A stretch of 25,364 bases of DNA from Sphingobium sp. CCH11-B1 (GTDB taxonomy: Bacteria > Pseudomonadota > Alphaproteobacteria > Sphingomonadales > Sphingomonadaceae), in NCBI RefSeq assembly GCF_001556865.1, contig NZ_LSJY01000181.1, positions 1 to 25,364 on the forward strand, read 5' to 3'. Positions 15,358 through 22,852 of this stretch are shown here, piece by piece. Position 1 is the first letter of the stretch, and each line of letters begins with the position of its first letter. The translations under genes were made by a program, and so were the position numbers. Under the pieces are notes generated by a model, which was given only the letters and a program-made list of their open reading frames with translations, was not told the DNA's origin and searched no databases.

Positions 15358-16262
15358 CACGGCCTCGGCCGGGCCGAGACATCGACGAGATCGCCGCCAA
15401 GGGTTCTCGGGTCGGTCGCCGATACCGGGCCGTTGCCCAACGCGTCGAAGAAGCCTGCATCCTCGCCGGGGCCGGTCATGAATTGCTCGGGCCGTATGTC
15501 GCCGCGCAGCAGGCGCACAGCCTGGTAAGCCGTCTGTGCGAGGTTGGGATAGGCCTCGACCCCCGACGCGATCACCATGCGTTGCTGGCTGCCGCGCCGG
15601 ATGATCATCGTCGTGGGCGTGATCTCGACCCCGAACCGCGCGCTGAGATCAGGCCGCTTGTCGAGATCCATGAGCGTCACCTGCCAGCCCATTTCTTCCT
15701 GGAAACGCTGGATGATAGGCCACTGCACGCGGCAATAGCCGCAGGTCGTGCGCGAGAACATGACCAGAGCGAACTCGCCCGCATGCGCGCGAAGATAGGA
15801 TCGCCGGATCGCGTCCTTCTCGGCCGACAGCTCGGAGCGGGCGTCGCCGACCATCGGGTTGGCCGACTTCGAATTGAGCTCGGGATATTGCAGCATGGCG
15901 ATCTGGGTCACACCGGCGAACGCGCGCGCCTTTCGCCGCGCGAAATCCTGGAGCCGCCAGAAATCGGCGACCGCATCGACCGTCAGCACGGTCGCGGCAT
16001 AGTCGCGCTGCTCTTCGATGAGCTTGCGGATCTTCGGCGGTGTCCAGGTCGCGAGCTCCGCCATCGGTGGGATGACGGGCTTCGCGAGCGTCTCGGGCTC
16101 GATTTTCTCGTCGGGCTTCTGCTTTGGTGCCTCGTACCACCAATATCCCTGGCGCTGCCCCTGGGGCTGACCGGCGCCCTGGGCGCTGACCGATGCCGGG
16201 ACGCAAAGCATTGCTATCGCAGCCAGGCTTGCCGATCCAGGCCAGCGCCAGCCTACCGGCAA
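15357..16262 (-). CDS. traF: TraF, F-type pilus assembly protein with thioredoxin fold
   Basis: The mature part is a clear F-type TraF: YWWYEAPKQKPDEK near the start, a helical middle (WTPPKIRKLIEEQRDYA, LTVDAVADFWRLQDFARRKA), then a thioredoxin-like domain with CGYC at about residues 174-177 and ITPTTMIIRRG. It acts in the periplasm in pilus assembly; many F-plasmid TraF proteins lack the cysteines, while here both are kept. The signal peptide is recognisable (SLAAIAMLCVPASVSAQ), but no ATG precedes it. The best start is a TTG at 16262 without a ribosome binding site. The region immediately upstream is the promoter and start of the oppositely oriented antitoxin gene, so the original 5' end seems displaced. 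Length 301 residues versus 247 in F. Confidence 0.85.
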   Translation of the reverse strand: MPVGWRWPGSASLAAIAMLCVPASVSAQGAGQPQGQRQGYWWYEAPKQKPDEKIEPETLAKPVIPPMAELATWTPPKIRKLIEEQRDYAATVLTVDAVADFWRLQDFARRKARAFAGVTQIAMLQYPELNSKSANPMVGDARSELSAEKDAIRRSYLRAHAGEFALVMFSRTTCGYCRVQWPIIQRFQEEMGWQVTLMDLDKRPDLSARFGVEITPTTMIIRRGSQQRMVIASGVEAYPNLAQTAYQAVRLLRGDIRPEQFMTGPGEDAGFFDALGNGPVSATDPRTLGGDLVDVSARPRP

Positions 16263-16268
16263 ATGTAT

Positions 16269-16292
16269 TGACAATGTCGTGGCAAAATGCCA
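16269..16292 (+). promoter_or_regulatory. Putative tacA promoter and palindromic operator
   Basis: TTGACA at 16269-16274 is a perfect -35 sequence, but the -10 at normal spacing is weak. Two palindromes follow: GACAATGTC at 16270-16278 and TGGCAAAATGCCA at 16280-16292, both perfect around their centres. They lie 25-47 bases before the antitoxin start and fit a binding site for the ribbon-helix-helix antitoxin. The same bases overlap the traF start region on the other strand. Confidence 0.45.
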
Positions 16293-16316
16293 GATGGAGC
16301 CAAGGAGTTTAGAGAC

Positions 16317-16616
16317 ATGGCACAGGCTCGTTCGGACCGGAGCGCTTCGCCGCGCAAGGATGACGTCATCCAGATCCGCGCGGCTGCGGAACTCAAGGCG
16401 TTGCTGAGCCGTGCGGCATTGCTGCGCGGCCAGAAACTCTCCGAATTCATGCTGGCGAGCGCGCGTCGGGAAGCCGAGGCCGCCATCCTCGATCAACGAA
16501 CCTTCTTCCTCGACGCCGAGAGCCATGAGCAGTTTCTGGCAATACTTGATGCGCCGCCCGCGCCGTCGCTGAAGCTTGAAGAGCTGATGAAGCGTCAACC
16601 GCTCTGGGATCGCTGA
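16317..16616 (+). CDS. tacA: DUF1778 antitoxin (TacA type)
   Basis: The 99-residue protein is a DUF1778 ribbon-helix-helix antitoxin. DVIQIRAAAELKALLSRAA forms the strand and first helix, LRGQKLSEFMLASARREAEAAI the second, and the C-terminal TFFLDAESHEQFLAILDAPP is the conserved segment that binds and neutralises the acetyltransferase toxin. It precedes the GNAT gene by 21 bases, the standard layout. The ATG at 16317 has AAGGAG nine bases upstream; an earlier ATG at 16287 lies inside the palindrome and is less likely. The pair points opposite to the surrounding tra operon. Confidence 0.88.
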   Translation: MAQARSDRSASPRKDDVIQIRAAAELKALLSRAALLRGQKLSEFMLASARREAEAAILDQRTFFLDAESHEQFLAILDAPPAPSLKLEELMKRQPLWDR

Positions 16617-16637
16617 TCTGACGTTGCGCCCGTTTCG

Positions 16638-17153
16638 ATGACCAGACGCCGTGTAACGCCGCCCGAGCGGTTGAACGCCGACCATTGCGTCGATGGGTTC
16701 GACAATGGACGGCATGCCTCGCTCGATCACTGGCTCGCAGAGCGGGCTCTCGCCAGCGAAGGCGCCTCGGCCCGCACCTATGTCGTGTGCGATGCCGACC
16801 GGCCAGGCCATGTCGCGGGCTATTACACCATCACCACCGCCATGGAGGAGCGGGCCGCGCTCCCTACCGCCAGGTTGCGGCGCGGGATGCCAGACAAGGT
16901 TCCGCTGCTCCTCATTGCCCGGCTTGCCGTGGACGTTGGCTTTCAGGGCCTCGGTCTCGGCGCCGATCTGCTTGCCGATGCCCTGCGGCGATGTGCCGCT
17001 GCCTCGGAGATCGCTGGTGTCCGCGCGGTCATCGTGCATGCGATCGACGACGCGGCGGTCGGATTCTACGAGCGGCATGGGTTCATTGCCTCTCCACTCG
17101 GAGAACGCGTCCTGCTCATGCCCATCGAGGCGGTGCGAGCTCTGCAAGGCTGA
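16638..17153 (+). CDS. tacT: GNAT acetyltransferase toxin (TacT type)
   Basis: The 171-residue protein is a GNAT-family toxin. It has the acetyl-CoA pyrophosphate-binding motif QGLGLG at 103-108 after the LLIARLAVDV strand, and FYERHGF with Tyr144 at the position of the catalytic tyrosine of TacT/AtaT-like toxins. These toxins acetylate the amino group of charged tRNA and stop translation. The first 65 residues (ERLNADHCVDGFDNG, HWLAERA, GYYTI) also follow the TacT pattern. The length is normal and no damage is seen. It ends 23 bases before the stop of the peptidase gene on the other strand. It is paired with the DUF1778 antitoxin upstream. Confidence 0.88.
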   Translation: MTRRRVTPPERLNADHCVDGFDNGRHASLDHWLAERALASEGASARTYVVCDADRPGHVAGYYTITTAMEERAALPTARLRRGMPDKVPLLLIARLAVDVGFQGLGLGADLLADALRRCAAASEIAGVRAVIVHAIDDAAVGFYERHGFIASPLGERVLLMPIEAVRALQG

Positions 17154-17176
17154 CGACCTGTCCTGTTCGCGCGCGC

Positions 17177-17782
17177 TCACAGAATCCGCTCCATCCGGAT
17201 GAGATCGCTGAGCGGCAGCAACCCGAAATAGCGGCTGTCGAACCCGCGTGGGCTAGGCGAGCCGACATAGGCCATGCCGGCTGGGATGACGCCACTCCAC
17301 TTCATATGGGTGAGCTTTAGTCCGTTATGGGCCTGAGGGAGGCTGACGCCGAGCAATCGCCCGTTGCAGTAATAATGACCGTCCCAACTGTTCGCCCTGA
17401 GCGGGGAGGGCGTTTCGAACATCGTGAGCCGATCGCCGGGCAGGCAGAGCGCGTGCTTGGTGACGGACACAGGCTTCGGGCCGGCGATCGGGTGACGGAG
17501 CGTGAACATCACATAGTCACCCCTGGCGATCGGACCCGGGCTTTTGCGCACGGCAAACGCCTCGATCGACGGTGACATGACGAGCGTGACCTGCGGCATG
17601 ACCAGCGCGGCGAACAGCGCCAACGGCGACACAATGAGCATGGCGCACCAGAGCCGATCAGGTCGAGCCGGTTGAGCGGCGCTGGGCGCGCCCAAAGCTT
17701 CTGCGGCCTTGCGCGGTAACCGCCGCAGCCGGGGCCACAGACCACCGATCCATCTAGCGACCAGCCAAAAGAGCCTGAGCAT
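17177..17782 (-). CDS. S26-family signal peptidase of the conjugative TraF(RP4)/TrhP kind
   Basis: The 201-residue protein has one membrane helix (about residues 45-63) and then the S26 core. The Ser-Lys dyad is Ser72 in VMSPSIEAF and Lys109 in VSVTKHALCLPGD, followed by YCNGRLLG and the late GFDSRYFGLLP motif of this family. In RP4 the TraF peptidase trims and cyclises the pilin TrbC; R27 has the related TrhP. Its presence in an F-type cluster suggests pilin maturation by this enzyme, which is inference. It is not the F-plasmid TraF. The start overlaps the trbC stop by 29 bases, so both are coupled. The toxin-antitoxin insert lies directly downstream. Confidence 0.85.
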   Translation of the reverse strand: MLRLFWLVARWIGGLWPRLRRLPRKAAEALGAPSAAQPARPDRLWCAMLIVSPLALFAALVMPQVTLVMSPSIEAFAVRKSPGPIARGDYVMFTLRHPIAGPKPVSVTKHALCLPGDRLTMFETPSPLRANSWDGHYYCNGRLLGVSLPQAHNGLKLTHMKWSGVIPAGMAYVGSPSPRGFDSRYFGLLPLSDLIRMERIL

Positions 17783-18635
17783 GGCTTACCTCCTCTTTCC
17801 CGCCGAGGCGGGCATAAGCTTCGAACATTCCGGAAAGTGCGCTGTCACCAAAGACGACATGAGCCGCGCGCGGGCTATCGTCGTCACGCTCGCAATAGGC
17901 CTGGGTCGGATCACCGGGGATCATCGCGAGTGCGGGGACCTGAGCGATGCCGTGCTGGCGGAACACAATGGGGTCGATGATGAGCTGGACATCGCGCATC
18001 ACACAGTTGGGCCCCTCACAGCCTGGATCGCGCCGTAGGATCTGCGCCGTCAGTTTCGCCATCGGGCCCATTTTCCTGAGGCCACCCGGCACACCGCGGA
18101 ACGCCATAACGCCGTGAACCTTCTCGAGCTGGATAGCGTAGTTGCGCAGCGTCGAGAGTGGCATCGACGACGACACGAACAGGACCGGCACCCATCCATT
18201 TGCGGTTATGGCAGAAGACGATTTGGCGAGGGCCTGTTCTTCGGCCGGCTCCAGTCCCAGTGCCTGACGCAGCGCCTTCGCCTGGCGTTCGCGCTCGGCT
18301 GCGAGGCTCGCCTCGCCCTGAGCCTGGCCAGTACGGGCGCGGGCCTCCATGTCCACCGACGGCTCCCGATTGCGGAGGCCGTCGAACGCGCGGCGTCGAT
18401 CGATGGGATTGTCGGTTCGCGGAAGTTGGGGGGCGGGCAGGTGCGCGGCATTCTTCTGTCCACGCGCGATTGCCTCTCCGAGCCGGTCGAGGCTGGCCTG
18501 ACCTTGATCGCCAGCGGACTGCCTGGCGTTGCCGCGAGGGGCTTCGCTCGCGGTATCTTGTGCGAGGGCGGCGGTCGCCGCACCCATGAGCAGCACCAGA
18601 ACGGCGCTATGGATTGACGGCTTTGAGATACGCAT
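17754..18635 (-). CDS. trbC: TrbC, F-type pilus assembly protein
   Basis: The 293-residue protein has a signal peptide (AATAALAQ) and an extended polar, Arg/Ala/Gln-rich segment up to about residue 140. It is followed by the conserved F-type TrbC domain: WVPVLFVSSSMPLSTLRNYA, GVMAFRGVPGG, and VQLIIDPIVFRQHGIAQVPA. F TrbC has 212 residues, so the N-terminal part is longer. TrbC is periplasmic and works with TraW in pilus extension and retraction. It overlaps the end of the second traN gene by 29 bases. In F, trbC precedes traN; here it follows, so the order has changed. Confidence 0.9.
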   Translation of the reverse strand: MRISKPSIHSAVLVLLMGAATAALAQDTASEAPRGNARQSAGDQGQASLDRLGEAIARGQKNAAHLPAPQLPRTDNPIDRRRAFDGLRNREPSVDMEARARTGQAQGEASLAAERERQAKALRQALGLEPAEEQALAKSSSAITANGWVPVLFVSSSMPLSTLRNYAIQLEKVHGVMAFRGVPGGLRKMGPMAKLTAQILRRDPGCEGPNCVMRDVQLIIDPIVFRQHGIAQVPALAMIPGDPTQAYCERDDDSPRAAHVVFGDSALSGMFEAYARLGGKEEVSHAQALLAGR

Positions 18636-19731
18636 CGATGCGCTCCCCCATGTCTATCTGGATGCTGGATTGGGCGCGGGCCTCGATGTCCGCATAATAT
18701 TCGGAGAGGTCGATCTTGCTGAAATCGAGCGCCTGAAACTCCTCAGGCGTGAACCCGCGGCACATCGGCTTTTTGGCCGTGCCCCAAAGATTGCCGTTGA
18801 AGCTTTTCAGCTGCGGACGGCCCTGTTCCTGAATGATGCGGCCGAGCTTGGTGTTGAAGCAGCAATGGCCGCGCGCCTTCTGCAGGCAGATGCCAAGAAA
18901 GCTGGAGGTGCAATAGCTTCCGACCTCGTGGCACATGCCCGACGAGCGCAACATGGCGGTTTCCATGTCCTGCTGGTCACAGCCGGCGAACAGGAACTCC
19001 ATCATGAAGTTGATCGCGAGGCTGACTGCAAGCGATGTTGGGTCGAGGCCGATGATCAGAGCATTGGCGCCGGCGCTCGCGGCCTGGCTCGCGGTCGCAC
19101 CCGCCTTGAAGGCGACATAGGCTGCCTTCATGCCGGTGAACACGCCTTTGGCCACTGCGATCTTGGTGCCGATCGAGGAGATGGACGAACCCATCCCATC
19201 CTTCACGATCTTGCCTTTGTCCTTGCAGCAGTTGGCGAAGGTGGTGCCGAGGCCCGCGGGGCGGCAGCGCACGCCGCGCCCGGAGAATATCTCTATGGTT
19301 CCCATGCAATTGCCGTCGGCATCGATGCCTCCATCGGGCTCGGTTCCGGGATCGTCCATCGGCGGTTCGTTGACGATGGGGTTGGTCGCAAGATCGGCGC
19401 ACTGATTGGGCGAGCAGGAGGGTGGACCTCCTGCAGTCTTCACCAGGCAGGCATATTGCGGCCCAACCGGACAGCTATATTGGCCTGCGGCATCGGCGAT
19501 GCAGGCCACCTCCTGGATCGGACAAAGCCACGCCCCGCTCATGGTCGAGAGGCAGTTTGCCTGCTCGCCTTCGTCGGCCGCATCGCCGTTATTGTTGAGA
19601 TCGGCGGCGCAGATTTGCTGCGCGTAGGCCGCGCTGGGGGAGGCAAGGGGCACTCCGAAGCCGAGCACCAGCGCGAGCGCTGCGCCGCGCGGATCGAGGC
19701 GCCAATGTCTTGTGTGGGCGAGGCAGATCAT
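18607..19731 (-). CDS. traN: TraN C-terminal part as a separate gene
   Basis: The 374-residue protein has its own signal peptide (ALALVLGFGVPLASPSAAYAQ), a Cys-rich N-terminal segment with repeated CP motifs and calcium-loop-like DLNNNGDAADEGE, and then the conserved TraN end: NCCKDKGKIV, YCTSSFLGICLQKARGHCCFNTKLGRIIQEQG, and CRGFTPEEFQALDFSKIDLSEYY. TraN is the outer-membrane mating-pair stabilisation adhesin of F-type systems. Here the C-terminal half is encoded apart from the N-terminal half; the ATG overlaps the upstream stop as ATGA. A real signal peptide argues that this is an established split and not a sequencing error. Confidence 0.85.
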   Translation of the reverse strand: MICLAHTRHWRLDPRGAALALVLGFGVPLASPSAAYAQQICAADLNNNGDAADEGEQANCLSTMSGAWLCPIQEVACIADAAGQYSCPVGPQYACLVKTAGGPPSCSPNQCADLATNPIVNEPPMDDPGTEPDGGIDADGNCMGTIEIFSGRGVRCRPAGLGTTFANCCKDKGKIVKDGMGSSISSIGTKIAVAKGVFTGMKAAYVAFKAGATASQAASAGANALIIGLDPTSLAVSLAINFMMEFLFAGCDQQDMETAMLRSSGMCHEVGSYCTSSFLGICLQKARGHCCFNTKLGRIIQEQGRPQLKSFNGNLWGTAKKPMCRGFTPEEFQALDFSKIDLSEYYADIEARAQSSIQIDMGERIDAYLKAVNP

Positions 19732-21839
19732 TGCACGCTCCCCGTGCAGACGAGATCGGCACCGGCGAGACGGACGGTCTGCATCATCACGACCGCTTCG
19801 GGGAAATCGTCGAGGCAGCCGCAGGCCGACACGATCTCCTCGCCGGGGCCTGCCGGGCATTGGTTGTTGGCGGTGCAGGCATGGAAGAACGTATCGAAGC
19901 CGGTCGGCGCATTCTGTTTGGCGCCGACCACGCCATCGATCGCGGCTTCGCTGTTTGCCTTGGGCGCGCGCGTCTTGCAGACGGGCTCGCACGCCGGTAC
20001 CGATCCCCTGTCCGGGACTGAAAACGCGCGGGTGGACGTCGCGAAGCTGCCGTCGCTCTGCCGCGCCCGGTCCGCAAGCAGCGTCTCGGTCGAATGATCG
20101 ATGATATAGGCGCCGCGGCTCGTGTCGGGTTTCGCAATGTCGTCTATGTTGCAGCGATAGGTGCGGTCTTTCAGGAAGAAGTCACGCGTCAGGTCGGTCG
20201 GGCAGGCGGGGCCACCCAGGATACGGGTCTGGGGCAGGGGTTTGAGACCAGTGGCAACTCCGTTGATCCAGGTCTGGACGCCGTCGACCATTTCGCTGTC
20301 GAGCTTGCATTGCGGATCGGCGGCGATTGTGCCGCAGCTATCGACGAGCTGCTCGAGCGTCTTGCAGCTGTTGTCGACATCGACATGGACCTGCGCGAAG
20401 CCCTCTCCGCCTTCTGCAACCGCGGCGCGGAGCCAGATCTCGTGATCGCCGACGGTGAGCCACGGCTTCAGGTCGAGATTGGGATGGGCGTAGAAGGTCT
20501 TCTTCAGCTCGCATTTGCTCGGCGGAAGCCCGAGCGTGGTCCAGGGTGAAGGGCCCGAGCCAATAAGCTGCCCGTCGATCCGCACCTGTGCCCAGTCGTC
20601 GGCGAAGAACTGCGTAAGGCGCGCATCGACGATGCGATCCGGATCGGTGACGTGTAGCGTCATACGGAAGTCGACCAACGTGCAGCTGCCGCCCGCAAGG
20701 CTGTTGTCCGCAGGCGACCCCATCAGGAAATCGAACGAGCTGCCGTTCTGGATGGTCGAATAGCCGCCCGCTGTTCGGCTGATGATGTCTTCCGCAGCGG
20801 GCTTGAGCACCGTCACACGCCGCTCGACGGTGCAATGGCGATATTGGAGCGAGGTTCCTGAACCGATCGCCGAGCCTTTGAGCGCCTGGAAAACCGCGCT
20901 CCCAGTCGATGCCGTATAAGCATCCGAGGCGATCGTGGCGGGATTGGATCGATAGGCGGTCTGGGGCAGATCCGGATTGGGCGAACAAGCCGTCGATTGT
21001 GCACCGACATAGCGGATGGCGGGGCCATCGATCACCGCTTCGGCGACGCCATAGCGCGGGTCGGCCGTCGTGAGCGCGCCGATCATCCCGCCGCCAAGGT
21101 CGCGCAGCACCGAAGGCATATTGCCCCAGGCGAGATTCGTGCCGCAGCTGTTGTTGATGCAGTAGCAGCCGGCGAGCTTGGGCATGTCGACCGAGGTCAG
21201 TTTCAGGTTTTTTGCCGCATCGACATCCCAGCGATAGAAGCTGCATCCGTTCCAGCTTCCGGGTTGGCAGGAGACGACACCATTGGCGCAGATGCCGGAC
21301 ACAGGCATGGGGAGATTGGACGTGCTGTCGACCGTCCCGTCCAGATCGGTGTCCCGCGCTATCGTGACAGCGCCGAGGTCGCCTGTTCCGGACGGCTGAA
21401 CCAATACCTCGAGCATCGTTGCGGTCTTCTGACAGGCGATATTCGGCGCAAACTTCCGGCTGTTGTCGACAGTCGAGATCTGCTGTCCGGCCAGGCCTGG
21501 CGTCACATAATTCTGCTGGAGCGCATCGCTGTCGCTGGTCTTGGCTCGGGACGCCTCGGCGGCAGCGCGAGCGCGCTCCTCCATCGTCTGGGCGGAGGCG
21601 GGCGAAACAAGGGAAATGGCCAGCGCGACCGCGATGATGGAACAGGCGGAGAGGGAGCGCCGGTTCCATCGGGGGAGCATTGCGGCCGCGCTGGCCGGGG
21701 GTGGAGCGACGCCGCCAGGGGGGCTTGGCGACGCCGCTCCTGTCCCGCACGGCAGCCCTCGGCCGTAGGGGCCTTGGCGAACAGACCTCCGGAATGGACG
21801 GCTGTCGCGTGCAGGAACGGGGGGAAGTGACCGGCTCAT
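19728..21839 (-). CDS. traN: TraN N-terminal-like Cys-rich exported protein
   Basis: The 703-residue protein sits just before the TraN C-terminal gene and is Cys-rich. It shows VTPGLAGQQISTVDNSRKFAPNIACQ near the start, CNIDD and CPTDLTRDFFLKDRTYRC late, and a beta-sandwich-like stretch (FDFLMGS, VDFRMTLHV, FFADDWAQVRIDGQLIG) in the middle. A clear signal peptide begins at MLPRWNRRSL (codon at 21680). The coupled ATG at 21839, overlapping the traU stop as ATGA, would add 53 Pro/Gly/Arg-rich residues before it, which is unusual. One of the two starts is wrong or both are used. The end overlaps the next gene by four bases. Function in recipient contact is inferred from TraN. Confidence 0.78.
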   Translation of the reverse strand: MSRSLPPVPARDSRPFRRSVRQGPYGRGLPCGTGAASPSPPGGVAPPPASAAAMLPRWNRRSLSACSIIAVALAISLVSPASAQTMEERARAAAEASRAKTSDSDALQQNYVTPGLAGQQISTVDNSRKFAPNIACQKTATMLEVLVQPSGTGDLGAVTIARDTDLDGTVDSTSNLPMPVSGICANGVVSCQPGSWNGCSFYRWDVDAAKNLKLTSVDMPKLAGCYCINNSCGTNLAWGNMPSVLRDLGGGMIGALTTADPRYGVAEAVIDGPAIRYVGAQSTACSPNPDLPQTAYRSNPATIASDAYTASTGSAVFQALKGSAIGSGTSLQYRHCTVERRVTVLKPAAEDIISRTAGGYSTIQNGSSFDFLMGSPADNSLAGGSCTLVDFRMTLHVTDPDRIVDARLTQFFADDWAQVRIDGQLIGSGPSPWTTLGLPPSKCELKKTFYAHPNLDLKPWLTVGDHEIWLRAAVAEGGEGFAQVHVDVDNSCKTLEQLVDSCGTIAADPQCKLDSEMVDGVQTWINGVATGLKPLPQTRILGGPACPTDLTRDFFLKDRTYRCNIDDIAKPDTSRGAYIIDHSTETLLADRARQSDGSFATSTRAFSVPDRGSVPACEPVCKTRAPKANSEAAIDGVVGAKQNAPTGFDTFFHACTANNQCPAGPGEEIVSACGCLDDFPEAVVMMQTVRLAGADLVCTGSVQ

Positions 21840-22852
21840 GGCACCGGTATCCCGGCGCAGCAGATCACCTTTTCGAAGAGCATGAACTGGGCATTGTCCT
21901 TGCCCGGCGCATGTTTGGCCGAGGACCAGAGCGAGCCCGGGCGGCCGATATTCACGCATTTGCCGCCCTTCACGGGCTCCATGATCTGGAGCTTGTAGCG
22001 CGACTTGGTCCAGACGGGCTGGGGTATAAACGAGCAGCCGTCAGCTGAGCTGATGGTAAGAGCGCCCAGGCGCCCCATCATGAACACGCCGCGCGCGGCC
22101 AGGCCCGCCCAGGCTTCGACGCTGTCGTCGAAATGGATGTCACCGGCGATCGGATAGGTGGCGCCCCAGCTCCCCATGCACCAGAAGAGCGGGTCGATGA
22201 CCTTGCCCGCGGCCGCTGCGGCACTGTCGCCCATGCAGGCGAGCCCCGCGGCGGGATTTCCGAACAGGATGCCCTCGGGCTGGATGATCGCGCCCAGCGT
22301 CCCCGACTGCCAGGTGGGCAGCACCTCGGTGATCATGGCGACATCGAAGCCGTCATTCTCGAGACAGGGCAGGTCCGTGAACATGTCGAGCATCGCCCAG
22401 ACCGGCGAGATGTAATAGTGCATCTGCGCGAACATCTTGCGGGTGTTCGTCCCGTCCGAGATCGATGATTGGCTGCCCTGCAGCTTCCCGCCCGTCGGCA
22501 GCAGATCGGCGCCCAAGGCCATCATGCAGCCGGGTTCGGTCACGACATCCACCATCCGGTTCGGCGACCAGTAGGAAACCTTGACCCCGAACCAGAACTG
22601 GATGCCCTTGCGACAGGCGCACAAGGGTTTGGAGGCCGACTGTGCGTCGAGCGCCTTGTCGAGCTTGTCGAAGCTGCCGACGCGGATGCCGCCGACGGTG
22701 ATGGGAAAGATGCAGGTCCAGCGCACCTTGGTGATGGGGTTGAAGACGGTGCCAGCCTCGCATTTGGAGGCATGGGCCTGGCTCGGCCAGGCAAGGGTCA
22801 TGGCAAGCCCGATGACCAGACCGACGATGAAGACAGGAAGGCGGCCGATCAT
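21836..22852 (-). CDS. traU: TraU, F-type conjugation protein
   Basis: The 338-residue protein has a signal peptide ending near SQAHA and the TraU pattern: SKCEAGTVFNPITKVRWTC, FPITVGGIRVGSFDKLD, CACRKGIQFWFGVKVSYWSP, GCMMALGADLLPTGG, YYISPVWAMLDMFTDLPC and FWCMGSWGATYPIAG. Many cysteines fit a periplasmic disulfide-bonded protein that TrbB would help to fold. TraU is needed for DNA transfer and contributes to pilus assembly in F. Length is close to the 330 of F. The start overlaps the traW stop, and the stop overlaps the next start, both as ATGA. Confidence 0.94.
   Translation of the reverse strand: MIGRLPVFIVGLVIGLAMTLAWPSQAHASKCEAGTVFNPITKVRWTCIFPITVGGIRVGSFDKLDKALDAQSASKPLCACRKGIQFWFGVKVSYWSPNRMVDVVTEPGCMMALGADLLPTGGKLQGSQSSISDGTNTRKMFAQMHYYISPVWAMLDMFTDLPCLENDGFDVAMITEVLPTWQSGTLGAIIQPEGILFGNPAAGLACMGDSAAAAAGKVIDPLFWCMGSWGATYPIAGDIHFDDSVEAWAGLAARGVFMMGRLGALTISSADGCSFIPQPVWTKSRYKLQIMEPVKGGKCVNIGRPGSLWSSAKHAPGKDNAQFMLFEKVICCAGIPVP

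Noticed and set aside
16263..17180. The traF reading frame stays open on the minus strand through the whole toxin-antitoxin region, giving a potential 607-residue protein
   Set aside because: The added part shows no domain, is Arg/Gly/His rich, and is the antisense of two well-recognised genes in GC-rich DNA.
18529..20097. A 522-codon plus-strand frame opposite trbC and traN
   Set aside because: It is a GC-driven shadow; both genes on the minus strand have clear family motifs and signal peptides.
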